Source: Elysia crispata (lineage: Eukaryota; Mollusca; Gastropoda; Plakobranchidae). From it: DNA of 64,000 nt. Both the position numbers and the translations under genes were made by a program. Positions 40,240-52,145 of this stretch are shown piece by piece. Under the pieces are notes generated by a model. The model ran no database searches. It saw nothing but the letters and a program-made list of their open reading frames with translations, and was not told where the DNA came from. The stretch covers positions 152,501-216,500 of the forward strand of contig JAWDGP010003844.1 of NCBI GenBank assembly GCA_033675545.1, in the 5' to 3' direction. The stretch's first letter is position 1. The number at the start of each line of letters is the position of its first letter.

Positions 40240-41720
40240 ATCAAGAGTGGTTTGTGGAGACAAACCTGTAAACTTCCACAACATGTTGTTGGGAGGGCGC
40301 CAGACAGCTTATTAAACAATGGAGTGTTGAACAGATACAGTTTAATCCTCGGCCGAGCAGTTTGTTATTAGCGCCGGCAACCATCAACTTAACCCAATGC
40401 CTGCTTGAATGAAGGTCCACCGTAGTCCGAGTACAGAAATTTACGGGACGCAACAGATCTACCAAGATATACCAAAGAAGCTCACGCGGTCATGTGACCT
40501 CGACACGCGTGGTCTTGGCAAAGACATGTTCACTTTAATGTTATGATGAATAGAAACAAATTTAAAAAGTTGAAGAAATGAACTTTTTAATCAAAACTCA
40601 CCCATGATGATAATTTTATAAGTTACTGTCTTAATCCTCAGTGGAATTAAATTTTATTGGAACAATCCAAAACATTACAAGCAGTGTGCTCAGTAAATTA
40701 TAAAAATTGAATAAATGAAAAGAGATTTCCAGAGCACCCCAGAAGATTTTCTACTCGATCTGGAGTTTTACTTCAAGACACTCATAATGAACCAGCGAAA
40801 AATGTGTCCATGAAACGAGGCAACTGAAGGCAAAACGTGCCGTCTTCTGATGATGCGTTTCCAGAGAAACCGAAGAACCTACTTGACATGGATTTAACCT
40901 GTGCACACAAATTGCTAAGCATTTGATGTTGAAGTTATGTACACAGTATTCAGTCCAGCTCAGCAGGATTTACCGGCCTGCGAGGACATGACGCAACACT
41001 CTTGAAGTATGAGAGCGTTGTAGGGTCCGGCGGTCCGACCTGCAGATTATGCACAGTAGAAAACTGGACAAACCTAGGGAGAAAAATTCGTTCTTCAGAC
41101 CGCTGAGTCCTCGTAAGCTCAATTGTCATTTAGACTTGAATGTCCGTTGCTTTTATCCTAGCACATAGCTCCGCCCAACAACCTTCGACATTAACAAAGT
41201 CTAGAAAGCCTACACAATACGACTTGCGAAAATATGGACGTCGTTATTATTTTGGCAGTGTCTCGGAGGACCTCATCTTGAGCGCGTTAGAACAGAACTA
41301 ATCCCTGGTCAGTGCACAACACACAGTTCTGGATCCACACTGGACCAAGCCGCAATCTAAAACCCATAGCGCCAGCCACTACATAAATCTATCTCGACCT
41401 CTCCTGAGATCGAACTGCGAGTATGATTGAAACAAAATAAATCAGGGCGGCTTAGAGAAAGCCGCGCCTGGGATATCTGTACCAGTTAGCGGGTCGCCAT
41501 GTTCAAACAAAAGGCTGACCCGACTGGTTTACACAGACGTTAGGAAGAAAAGCCTATTCTAGCCGGACAATCAACTTCCACGCGAGAAAGTTCCCCTGCG
41601 ATGAGGAAAGCGCCGGACATAAATACATAGGCATGTACAAACACATAGCACATATCACACTCCCGACCTAAGGCCGGCGACAGGCATTGCTATATACGCG
41701 AATAAATCGAAGATGTCAAA
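40240..41720. promoter_or_regulatory. CpG-richer stretch between CEP57 and FAM76
   Basis: Noticeably richer in G+C and CpG than its surroundings, with GGTCATGTGACC (E-box-like core, 40488-40499) and CTCCGCCC near 41169. It lies on the upstream side of both divergent genes, so a promoter or 5' non-coding exon could be here. No transcription start can be identified from sequence alone. Confidence 0.25.
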
Positions 41721-41724
41721 ACAC

Positions 41725-41870
41725 TTGACTGTTATTTACTGACCGAAATGAATACCTTCATGCCTTGACTGTGTTATTTACTGACCGAAATGAACACCTT
41801 CATGCCTTGACTGTGTTATTTACTGACCGAAATGAACACCTTCATGCTTGACTGTGTTATTTACTGACCA
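41725..41870. repeat. 42-bp minisatellite, about 3.4 copies
   Basis: The unit containing TTGACTGTGTTATTTACTG and CCGAAATGAACACCTTCATG repeats three times with few changes, then a partial copy. Confidence 0.95.
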
Positions 41871-43741
41871 AAAAGATATATCAAGACATCATTACTCTGA
41901 CGTTTGTTTAATGTCACAGGATTTTTTCCCACCACAAAAACGTTAATTTGACAGTTTTATAAAGGTATCTTTAACACGATAAAAACGTTAACCACGTTTA
42001 AGTTTCATTCAACATGTTATATAACTTTGTACTGAAAACGCATCCCATTCCAGTTCTTCATTTAATGCGAAAGCCTAATAGAAAGCCTAATAGCCAAATG
42101 GTTACGTTTTAATGGTACTGACGATTTATGGTTTAAAAAAAACCAAACAAAAAACAAAGAATTGCGAATAAGAACTCTCAAAACGAGGAGTTTAAGAATG
42201 ATACAGAAAAGTGAGTATGAGAAAGGCTTTGGGTTAATTTCGATGATATAATTCCTTTTTATTTTATTTCAAGAAAGAAGCCTTCTGAGCCAACAATCAG
42301 TGTAACCGCAGTTTTTCATGCTCATAGCAAAGGACTAGACTCCGATTAACGCAAATTTCGATACGACCCTAGTCTCAGAAACGTTAACACCAATGAGACA
42401 ACGCTCTGATGGGGTCCGGTCCCAGCATCGAATGGCCGAAGTGTTTGTCAAATTATACTCCAGAAAAGACCATGACTGTAGCACCCTCGCATTAGAGAAA
42501 GCTTCACCGAGACCAGACAAAATTCCTTCAAGAAATATAAACCGCACAAATCTCTATCACCACTCGCAAACACATTAAATACAATTTATAAGAGACTAGT
42601 GTGGACACAATTCATGGAGGGGCTCAGTAGTGGTGTAGACATCTTTTCACCCACTTTTCGCTTCGAGCATTTTTGTATCGAAAACCTTGCCTCACTAGTT
42701 AGTTAAACAGCAGCGCTCTCTCCAGCTGAGACCAGGGCGTGCAAAGACACGTACTTCATCATAGCGCCAGTGGATCTGCCATCCCTGTCATCTTCATTAT
42801 GGTTATACTCTGTGCGTCTCATGTGACCCAATCAATACTATGGGACGTGGTAAGCTCTTAATCAGGCAGTACCGTGTATGTGTGTGTGTCGTTAAGGGGG
42901 AGGGGGACACACACACATAGGGAATCAGATGGGAGAGGAAAGGAGAGGGTAGATGAGGTGTTTTCAAATCGATATTGACCACAAGCCGGCACAGGTGCGG
43001 TAACAACAACTTCATTGTACATCACTTGCTGATCATGTTCCATGGTTCCAAACTGCCCTATAACATAACGGGATCAACTGGTGCCGCACAGAAAATCCTG
43101 AACAGGGCATAAGGGTTACATAGATGAAGGACACACATTGCTTAACATGTAACATTTCTCTAATGGATTGGCACGTTGGGTATAAAATTTCTCACAACAC
43201 ACGTCACCCGCAAAAAAGGGAAAAATAAATAAATAAATACAAATGATGACAAAAAAAGCACAATCGATATACGGCCTTTTGTTTCATGAAAGGAATAAGG
43301 TCTTCCTATGACTATTGCATAAAGTTGGTCATTGTAGTCCTCGGTAGATAAACGACATGAACTTTGTATCACACAATAAAAACCAATTTAATATATCATG
43401 CATTAAGAGCTGTAAGCAACATAGATATTAAAAAAAAATAATCAGGAATTGGAAGAAGTCAAATTAATTGAGTACCAAAACGAGTCTTATTAAGTTTTGA
43501 ACAAATCAAGTACAATAGTATGTAGTAACATTATAAGTTTTTGCGTTTTTTTAAGCCCTTAAAAGAAATAGAAAACACGTTTTAATTTTTTTAAAAAAAA
43601 GGCATTTTTCACTTAAAAGAGTTAAAGGATACTGATTGGCATAATAAATCATTTACAATCAATTTAGAGTCACAGGTTATTAAAAACTCTTCCACTTCCT
43701 AGCAAACACTTTCAATCTAACTTTGCCAGCCTATAACAAAA
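41871..43741. other. Intergenic sequence
   Basis: No recognisable exon or element. A GT-rich and AC-rich stretch lies around 42877-42920. Open frames are short and without domains. Confidence 0.4.
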
Positions 43742-44020
43742 GTGAAAATGGCCACAGCGGCGAAGCTTAGCCTATCAAGCAATGTTTCTCTAAGATGGCT
43801 GATAATTTTGAGGCCGGACAAAGGGGTCTTGAGATTGGGCCCGCCGATCGAGCCTGCCAAAAAGTCTCAAGAGCTTTCAAGAGGGACCTCTCGCCGTGTT
43901 TCCTTTCTTATCCAGAGCTTAAGATAATTCGATTAGCATTGATAGCGCCTAGCGCCCGAGCTCTCGGCCGACCAACAGTTTCACTGTCTTGTGCGGATCG
44001 CACGGTGGACTATGGGAAAA
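43742..44020. promoter_or_regulatory. CpG-rich patch with two YY1-like motifs
   Basis: Roughly 17 CpG dinucleotides in 280 bases, far denser than the flanks. Two ATGGC-containing words of YY1 type (AAAATGGCC near 43746 and AAGATGGCT near 43793) lie about 47 bases apart on the plus strand. This resembles a short CpG promoter in the interval between divergent CEP57 and FAM76. Proposed only from composition and motifs. Confidence 0.25.
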
Positions 44021-44710
44021 GCTAAAAAGATAAAAATTTACTGAATTTTAGTAAAAACAATTTTAAAAAAAAAGGAAAAGGCAGATGTTTATATACATAC
44101 TGTGATTTTCCTCAGAGAAAAGAGTTGCGGAAAGAGATTGAAACAAAAAATAGGTTCAATTAAGGGAATATCAAAAAAAAAAAAAAAAAAATGACTGATA
44201 TCCTCGATGTATTCACTAGACAAAAATAGGGTTTGTGTCCTGATGGTGATATTCTATTGGCTCGCTTGATGCTATAAACGCTGTGCACAAAAGTTGCTCT
44301 GGACGGCTAATCGCATTAAAAAGCTGCAGGTTAAAGAACAACAAAACAACCCCTGCGAGCCCTTTCAAAGCTGTAGTAAACACAGCGAATTGCGCGAAAC
44401 CAAATCGCAAGTCAGTCTTCATTTCATATCATTCAGGTTCACTGGGTCCTAAAATATGTGTTGTGACCTGTTACGCTGTCCAGCATATGTCGACAACAGA
44501 ATTTGTCCTGTGACTGGCTGCATGCAATAATACATGGTTAGGTATCTCGACTAAAACACGATACAATACCACAATGGTGAATATTAAAACTAAGATGCGT
44601 TTACAATTGGGAAATCACATAGGTATCATTATCGCAAAACATGCACAGAGAATATTGCTTCAACTCACAATACACTGGGACGACACTAGCGAACTTTTTG
44701 TTATTGCATA

Positions 44711-46077
44711 TGTAACCCTACCTAGCTGGGTGGATTCCCTGGACTTACTTAGTCACTACTGTAATAAAACCCACTAGTCTAGTTACCTATAGAAGCTCAG
44801 TGCTTCTACCTACTCTAAGTAATTGCAGGCCCTAACTGGTTATGGTAGCGTGCCTAGCAGCCGTGCAATACTACAGAGTTCACACTCTTGGGTCCTTGAG
44901 TATCAGTGGAGTACTAAGGCCACTGTTCCCTAACTAATACGAGTGGGTGTCGAGACTTGACAAGAATAGAATAGCTACACTCTAGACGAAGAAGAACACA
45001 AAAGAGAAGAAATTAAAGTTACCACCTATAATATGTTTATTCCACGAATACTCAATTATCAATGAATTAAGGCAATTCTCAAAGGATAGAATACAAAATA
45101 TAAAGATGATCCAAAAGCAATTAGGCAATAAAGGTACTAACAAATGGTCGGAATGATAAGCGCCAAGCAGATACTCGAGATAAAGTGCGGATATTATACT
45201 AAGATCAGATACTAAAACACAATGGCCAGAATACTAAGTAGAAGATACTAACAAAATGGTCAGAACAGAAGATACTAAGGACTAAACAAAATGCCTAATG
45301 AAAATGCCTTATACCGGTAGTCAAAATAGAAAATATCCAAACAAAATGCCTACGGTAATGAAAATGCCTAATAGTCAAAATACCTAATAGTCAGCCAACG
45401 CCCGAGTCACGGTGATAATCACGTAGAATTAAAACAAATGATAATCCAACACAAGTTTCACAATAGTTCAATAATCTCCACAATAACTTCTCCCTAAATT
45501 TCCAACGATACTACTGGCACTTCCAACGTGGCCTCCAGATACTCCAAAAAGATACTGACTACGAGTCTTTCCGAGCTCTACAATTTATAGTCCAAGCTCA
45601 GTCGGCAAGGCCCCCGGTCAAAGACTTCCCTGGTTTCCCAGTTCGTCCCTAGAACAAGGGCCAATGCCGACCGAGGAAAATCTACTCCGTCGAATGGCAC
45701 AACCCGTTTCCCCAACTAAAACATCACCCGACCGAGATCATAGAATCTACGGAAGGCATCGTTACATCTACGAACTACATTTAGCATCTCCCGATCAAAG
45801 TACACTGTATGTCGAAAGCCGACCGAAGAAAAGCTTCTCTGGCCAGCTGGACAGGAATGAAAGAACAAAGTATCTTCCGAATTATTAAAGAAATAAAAAT
45901 AAACCGCTAGAGGGGCGGAGACTAGTCTCCCGCCATTAACTAAGTATACTAACAAGCTAGAAGCGCACGTGGCTCCACCCACAAGCTGATATAATTAGCA
46001 CAATAAAATCTGTTCTAAAGGCCTACTACTACTGCCACAAATAAATAATTATACCAGCCTCCTTACACATACATTCA
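44711..46077 (-). mobile_element. Candidate solo LTR
   Basis: A 1,367-bp block with ends TGTAA and TTACA, flanked on both sides by CATA, a plausible 4-bp target-site duplication. Read on the minus strand it starts TGTAAGGAGGCTGG, has a TATA-like CTATAAATTG at 45590-45581 and an AATAAA signal at 45041-45036, and ends GTAGGGTTACA. This order fits U3, R and U5 of an LTR. No second LTR, primer-binding site or internal coding region adjoins it. The interior is rich in imperfect ACTAA/AATGCC repeats. A non-autonomous DNA element with short inverted ends is the alternative. Confidence 0.5.
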
Positions 46078-46237
46078 ATTATAATTTAGTGTGTATTATG
46101 TAAGTTGTATAAAAATCCATAAATCACATATGCTTTTATTTTGTAACAATAAAATGACGCAGCGGAAACAAGTTCCTTCGTGATTCACCCAAAGCGAGGC
46201 TGGATCATATTTTGGTTGTATACTCATCGACACCTCT

Positions 46238-46755
46238 GACCTGTAATAATAATGTAACGTATGATATTTGCATTAATGACCTGCATTAATAATGATGTAT
46301 GATATTGGAGACCTGCAATAATAATAATTCAATGTATGATATTGGAGACCTACAATAATATTAATTTAATGTATGATATTGGAAACCTGCAATAATAATA
46401 ATTTAATGTATGATATTGGAGACCTGCAATAATAATAATTTAATGTATGATATTGGAGACCTACAATAATATTAATTTAATGTATGATATTGGAAACCTG
46501 CAATAATAATAATTTAATGTATGATATATTGAAGACCTGTAATAATAATGATTTAATGTATGATATTGGAGACCTGCAATAATAATAATTTAATGTATGA
46601 TATATTGAAGACCTGTAATAATAATGATTTAATGTATGATATTGGAGACCTGCAATAATAATAATTTAATGTATGATATTGGAGACCTGTAATAATAATT
46701 TAATGTATGATATTGGAGACCTGTAATAATAATGTAATGTATGATATTGGAGACC
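46238..46755. repeat. 37-bp minisatellite with higher-order structure
   Basis: About 14 copies of a unit like GACCTGCAATAATAATAA plus TTTAATGTATGATATTGGA. Variants (GCAATAATAATAA, ACAATAATATTAA, and a TATATTGAA form) recur in ordered blocks, so multi-unit segments were themselves duplicated. Confidence 0.95.
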
Positions 46756-46897
46756 CGTTGGATCACCTGGGATTGTGCAAAGTGCAGTAGCGCCTGCACG
46801 CCGTGTGGTCTGAATTATCGGATTAGAGCTAGTGAGACTAATGCCATGGTAAGATGAGTTTAGATTGAGCTGATACCTGAACACATGTTCATTACAC

Positions 46898-47025
46898 ATG
46901 AAGCCAACTGGTGCACCATATGTACTTCAAAGACTCAAGGAAGCTGTAGAGGCTCAACAGGCAAAGAAAGAGATACATTATGTCCTCCGCTTGAGACAAC
47001 CAGTGTCGTATGAAGAGAATTTAAG
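46898..47025 (+). other. Orphan coding-like exon next to the minisatellite
   Basis: An open frame from ATG 46898 reads MKPTGAPYVLQRLKEAVEA, then a charged stretch, and ends VSYEENLR directly at a strong donor (AAG then GTAAGAT). The composition is helical and charged, unlike translated AT-rich noise. Open frame extends upstream only to 46874. No clear acceptor precedes it and no continuing exon was found, so it may be a first coding exon, a captured gene fragment or a relic. I do not recognise the protein. Confidence 0.35.
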
Positions 47026-48663
47026 GTAAGATCTTCTATATCTATGAAATGCTCCCACAGTTGAGCACTCTTATCAATTATTCCAACTTATGTTCAAACG
47101 ATACATTATGTATCGATATCTCACTGAAGCATTGGATTGTGATCAGGCGAAACAGAATGCAGAATGGATTGTATAGCTTAAACATTGTTTTCATGGATAT
47201 AAAGCCTACCAACCACTAAAGTTATATTCACATATTTTATTCAACGTGTCTCTAACCACCCCACCCCCCTCCAGCAGAGCACGATTGGTTAGATGAAACC
47301 CCCTCCTCCCTAAAAAAAAAATAAATCACTACGACAAGACTCCCCTAAATTTTCTGTTATCTCTTAAAGTAAGGGCAATATTCGATAGGTATATTCGTAG
47401 ATCACATAAGCAGGATATAGTTATTGTCACGTCAATATTTTTAGATTTTTGTTGCTGTTGTTTCCCCCCGACCTTGCGAATTGTGATAAATGCTAAATCG
47501 GACGAGATCCCTAAGTAAGAACTTAAGTTTAGCTTATTTTATCTCAAATACAAATCTCAAGTGATTCAGTCTCAAAAAGAGAAAAAAAAAAACCTCTTTA
47601 TGTGTACAATAATGATTTGGAGTGCCAATGTCAGAAATTTTCATGTTCCTCGCGACCAAAACTTCTCCCGCCTTCTACTCAAACAGCAAACATACCCCTC
47701 TTCAAGGAATTCACATTAATAATGCTTAGAATAGCTTTACGCTCGAGTCATTCCGCGCTGAACATACAGTCACACGCATAGAAGCTGAGGTCTTTCAATA
47801 TCGAACTTACAAATGCCAAATCACTTTTCTTTTTTTTTTTTTTTTCAGTTTTCATTTTTCCACTTTAGAAATAGAATAGAATAGAGCAAACAAAAAAAAT
47901 CCTTTTTTGAGCGTAACGGTATCCTCGACCGACTCCCGGCTGCCGAGCGTGCCGGCGTCACGGCTCCCTTCCAATGAACAAATAATTTTTTTTTTTTTCA
48001 AACCGGTTCGACAATCGCAAAGAATAGTCCAGTGAAATAGACTGGGCGGTGATGCCTTTATTAAAACATACAAAAAATTGGTTTTTGTACATACATCGTG
48101 TTCGTGAGTGTATTCAGTCACAAATGGAAAAGCTTAATTCATATGACAAGTATCATCAAAGAAAAATGAAAAGGTCAAAAGTTGCACTACATTACGTCTA
48201 GATTTCTACACAACAGTAACGCCCTCTTTTCTTCCAAACAAATGAGAAGGGCAAAAATACTGTAGCAGTTATTACAGGAGGTAGCGGTCTATAAAAAAAA
48301 TAATCTCATATATTTTTTTTGTCCACTGATGTGGAGTATTAAGGTTGATTTCACTGGCCCTGGCTCGAACAACTCAAACAATGACGAACCCAGCATTTGA
48401 AGAATAACCAGTACATGCAAAGAAGGGGTAGAGAACGATTGATATAAATGAGGTTTGGCCGTTGATATTCTTGTACTGAAACATAAGTGGGTTTTAGAAT
48501 TATATTGCATTTTCTTTTTTTTAGGGGAGGGGGGGAGGTTAGGATATAGGATGTTAGAGTCCGTCTTCATGACTTAAGTACTTTTAAGATATTTTAAGTA
48601 AGCTTCCTGAATTAAAATTAAAAACTGAACTCCTACAACATACATGAGAGGAGAGTGTGAAAC

Positions 48664-48668
<5 letters not shown>
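47026..48668. other. Intergenic sequence
   Basis: AT-rich with homopolymer runs (47824-47847 T-run). No exon, RNA gene or element end is recognised. Confidence 0.4.
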
Positions 48669-48733
<65 letters not shown>

Positions 48734-48801
48734 TCCAGCTTTAATGAGTTTGTCAATGATGGGTGAAATCCATGGAAGAGAGAAACAGAGCAAAAAATTT
48801 C

Positions 48802-48882
<81 letters not shown>

Positions 48883-48967
48883 GAGAGAGAGAGAGAAACT
48901 CCAGCTTTAATGAGTTTGTCAATGATGGGTGAAATCCATGGAAGAGAGAAACAGAGCAAAAAATTTC

Positions 48968-49052
<85 letters not shown>
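48669..49052. repeat. Three (GA)n arrays separated by a duplicated 166-bp unit
   Basis: Long GA arrays at about 48669-48729, 48806-48896 and 48972-49052. The two spacers between them, starting AACTCCAGCTTTAATGAG at 48731 and 48897, are essentially identical, so spacer plus array was duplicated in tandem. Frames across it are repeat artefacts. Confidence 0.95.
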
Positions 49053-49055
<3 letters not shown>

Positions 49056-51981
49056 AAAAAAAACCCAGCATTAACGGTTGACAAATCGATACTTGAAAGC
49101 CGATATGAACATAAAAGCTTTGTAGCTCCGGAGGTTTGAACAACAGAAAGGACCTTCAAGTTTCAAACACCGATTGTGATCCTCTTTTAAACTGGGATAC
49201 TGCACATGAAGGGCTGAAACAAAGTCTTTTACGACAGCAGAAGCAATGGTGAGATCGAAACAAAATACTTCCATATCGAAGAAAAGATCTGATTCAGTAC
49301 AGGAGCGCAACAGGTTTGTTTTAATGAGAGCGATGGAAGTTATGAGCCGAGTATGACTGAGTTTATCTTTACCTTGTACCACTAACGTTTAAGTGTTCAA
49401 AGAGATGAAAGGAAAGAGCTCTTTTGTTCCACTTTTAGTTTGATTGAGGAGTATAATCACCACTATTGTTTTTTACAAGTAATTATTTCATTACGCGGCC
49501 ATTTTCTTTTTAAAATTTTCATTTTCAACGCCGATGGTTGAATAAAAATACAGCTTAAACGACAGTTACAAGCCATTTAAAATTATGGAAAACGTAACAC
49601 TAGAATGAAATGGGCCAACATTAATGCCCGAGATAAAAATGCTTCTACGACCGTGGGGAGAAACAAACTTTAAGTAAACATGCAACATATTATCGCTGTG
49701 AAGTTTGACTGTTTCATTTAAAACATCGAGGAAAGGACGCTAATAAAATTTTTTAAAAAATTCAAGAACCACAAATGTAAGTCCTGGCATAACTTTTGGG
49801 GAAAATACTCGTGACAGTAAAGTTAATTGTCGCTGATTTAATCAAAGTTTATTTGCTTCTTTAAACGATTGAATCTCACGCGTTCTCCGCATGTCTGACA
49901 GAAAGTGTGGAACTTTAAAGATGAGACTCGAACTAATCCACCAAGCTTTGGGGATCAAAGTTGCGAAAAATGTTTATAACCCTACAGCCCTATAAGCCAC
50001 AGACTTCAAGATAGATTTTTATTAGACAGTAAAGGTGCGCTCAGTCAAGAAAAAAACGATCATCTTTTGGCAGTCGGAACAAGCAATATCATCCCGGTGT
50101 CTCCGTGATAAAATGCCATCTTATTTAGATGGCTGCGATTAGGGTCAATATAAAAAGCCATTCACCGCAGGTTTCGTGCTTCTGGTGAGGAGACCTTGGA
50201 TTATGACTTTGCCTCTAAATCAATTTTCCAACATATCAGCCCCAAATCTAGGACACACAGTCACAATAGAAGGTAACATGATACAACAATCATGTATCCG
50301 AATGATCATCTTTTTTCTACACCCAAACGTTTACATTACCACCAGATTCAACATTCAGCAGATCAAAGAAACTTCTGTCTAAGATATAATTAAATAAAAT
50401 TTTGTATCTGTTTCTCAAAACCGGGGTAAGTTCGGGCTGTCGGGAACTCATTTTGCTTCGATTTTGTCACCAATAAGCTATCTTGACAGGATATGCCTCA
50501 TATTTCCAAATCCGCGCTGCCAACGCAAGAATTGCTTGTTTCTTTGGTATGGTGTTTATGCATATCAAACTTAAGCCACAATATATCTAATTAAAAAAAA
50601 AAGTTTTAAGATCACATTGCAGTGAACCGGCGATATCAAACATCCAAGCAAACAAATTTGTGAATGAGACAACTTTAACTGTTAAAAGGAGGTCGCAAAT
50701 GTGTATGTTAGGAAATGCGAAAAAAGGTCTTGTAACAAAACAATCTGCAACAACCAAAAGTACACTGTTTTTATGGTTACAACAATAATGTAAGACAAAA
50801 TACACCAGTGGTTCTTATGAAACTACGCATGGGATGAAAACAGGTTCCGCTAACTGAGCGCAAAAGCAAACTAATCCATGTATAAGCTGAAAACGTGTCG
50901 GCGGTTGTTTTCGGTGAGTACGCATGTGAGGAATGCCATGAGAACGCCGTGAGAACGAACAAAAATGAGAAATCAACAGTGAAATGATAAAAATAAAGAC
51001 TGACGGCGGGAGAAATACATGTTATAATAAAGATTGCGATAAGAAAAAGTTTCAGGATCAAAATGTACTTAAAAGATTTTTTTTTAATACTCACCTTTGA
51101 GGCGTCACCCGTAAAAGGGAGACATTAAAGGGAAAGTGGAGGCAGAGGAAATTTCATGATTTTCAAAAACCACTCAAGTCATTGATTTATCGCTTAAGGC
51201 AAATTACTCATCTGGTGCTCATAAGCTGGTCCCAACTCGAAGCAAATTAAAATCGATCAGAGACTACAGGACGCTCATTAAGAATTAATTTAAACATCAA
51301 AGTAGCATTGAAACCGTTAAAAATGATTCATCTACATTTTACTCAGAGGCCCTCATTAAATTTAATTATATCGTTAATTTTTTTAAGGGGCGTTTTTTAT
51401 TTATGTTAAAATTTTATAGGTCGTTAATTAATTAAAAACCAAAAGACATCTTTCACGCTTAAAGTAACCGGTTCACTTTTCCAACTTGCTCGAGCAAAAA
51501 ACTGCGACCTCAATCCCGATTTATATTCATCATTCGAACTTTTCTGATGGCAATTCCGGAGACTCCACCTTGAGAGTTTAAAAAAAATATCAGTTTGAAT
51601 ATTTAAAAAAAACCAGTAATAATATTATACAGTGCTTTTAACAACCACCACATTGAAAACACAAGTAATAGTCCGAAACTCAGAAGGATTATTAATTATC
51701 ATGAACAAGAAAAAAAAAAAAAACTGGAATGTTTTCAATGCCTGTTCAGCAGAATTTTGTCACTTGTACAATCAATACACGAGGCAAAAGACTCGATTGA
51801 AGGAACAAAAGCTGAAAGAAAAGAAGAGGCCGACAAATATTAAAACAAATGGTCTATCTACAGAACGATCCTTCCAGATTCACATTTTTAACTGATTTGG
51901 AAAACTGGCGAAAGAAATGACTGTAGATCTATGATAAAATGTTATGGTTTCTGATACAGCTCTTAAAATTAATAATAATTA
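49053..51981. other. Intergenic sequence
   Basis: No recognised gene. A 103-codon minus-strand open frame (49382-49071) is the longest outside repeats. It lacks a known domain or splice support and is not called. Confidence 0.4.
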
Positions 51982-51986
51982 TTATT

Positions 51987-52067
<81 letters not shown>

Positions 52068-52145
52068 AAGAAGAAGAAGAAGAAGAAGAAGAAGAAGAAG
52101 AAGAAGAAGAAGAGGAGGAGGAGGAGGAGGAGGAGGAAGAAAGAG
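51982..52145. repeat. Compound triplet repeat (AAT, AAG, AGG)
   Basis: AAT triplets change to AAG triplets and then AGG triplets, an almost pure purine tract on the plus strand over the last 100 bases. All long frames here are artefacts. Confidence 0.95.

Noticed and set aside
48574-49159. Several frames encoding Arg-Glu or Ser-Leu repeats
   Set aside because: They are produced by the GA microsatellite arrays in different frames.
49071-49382. 103-codon minus-strand open frame
   Set aside because: No recognisable domain, no splice context and no neighbouring exons. Its length is compatible with chance.
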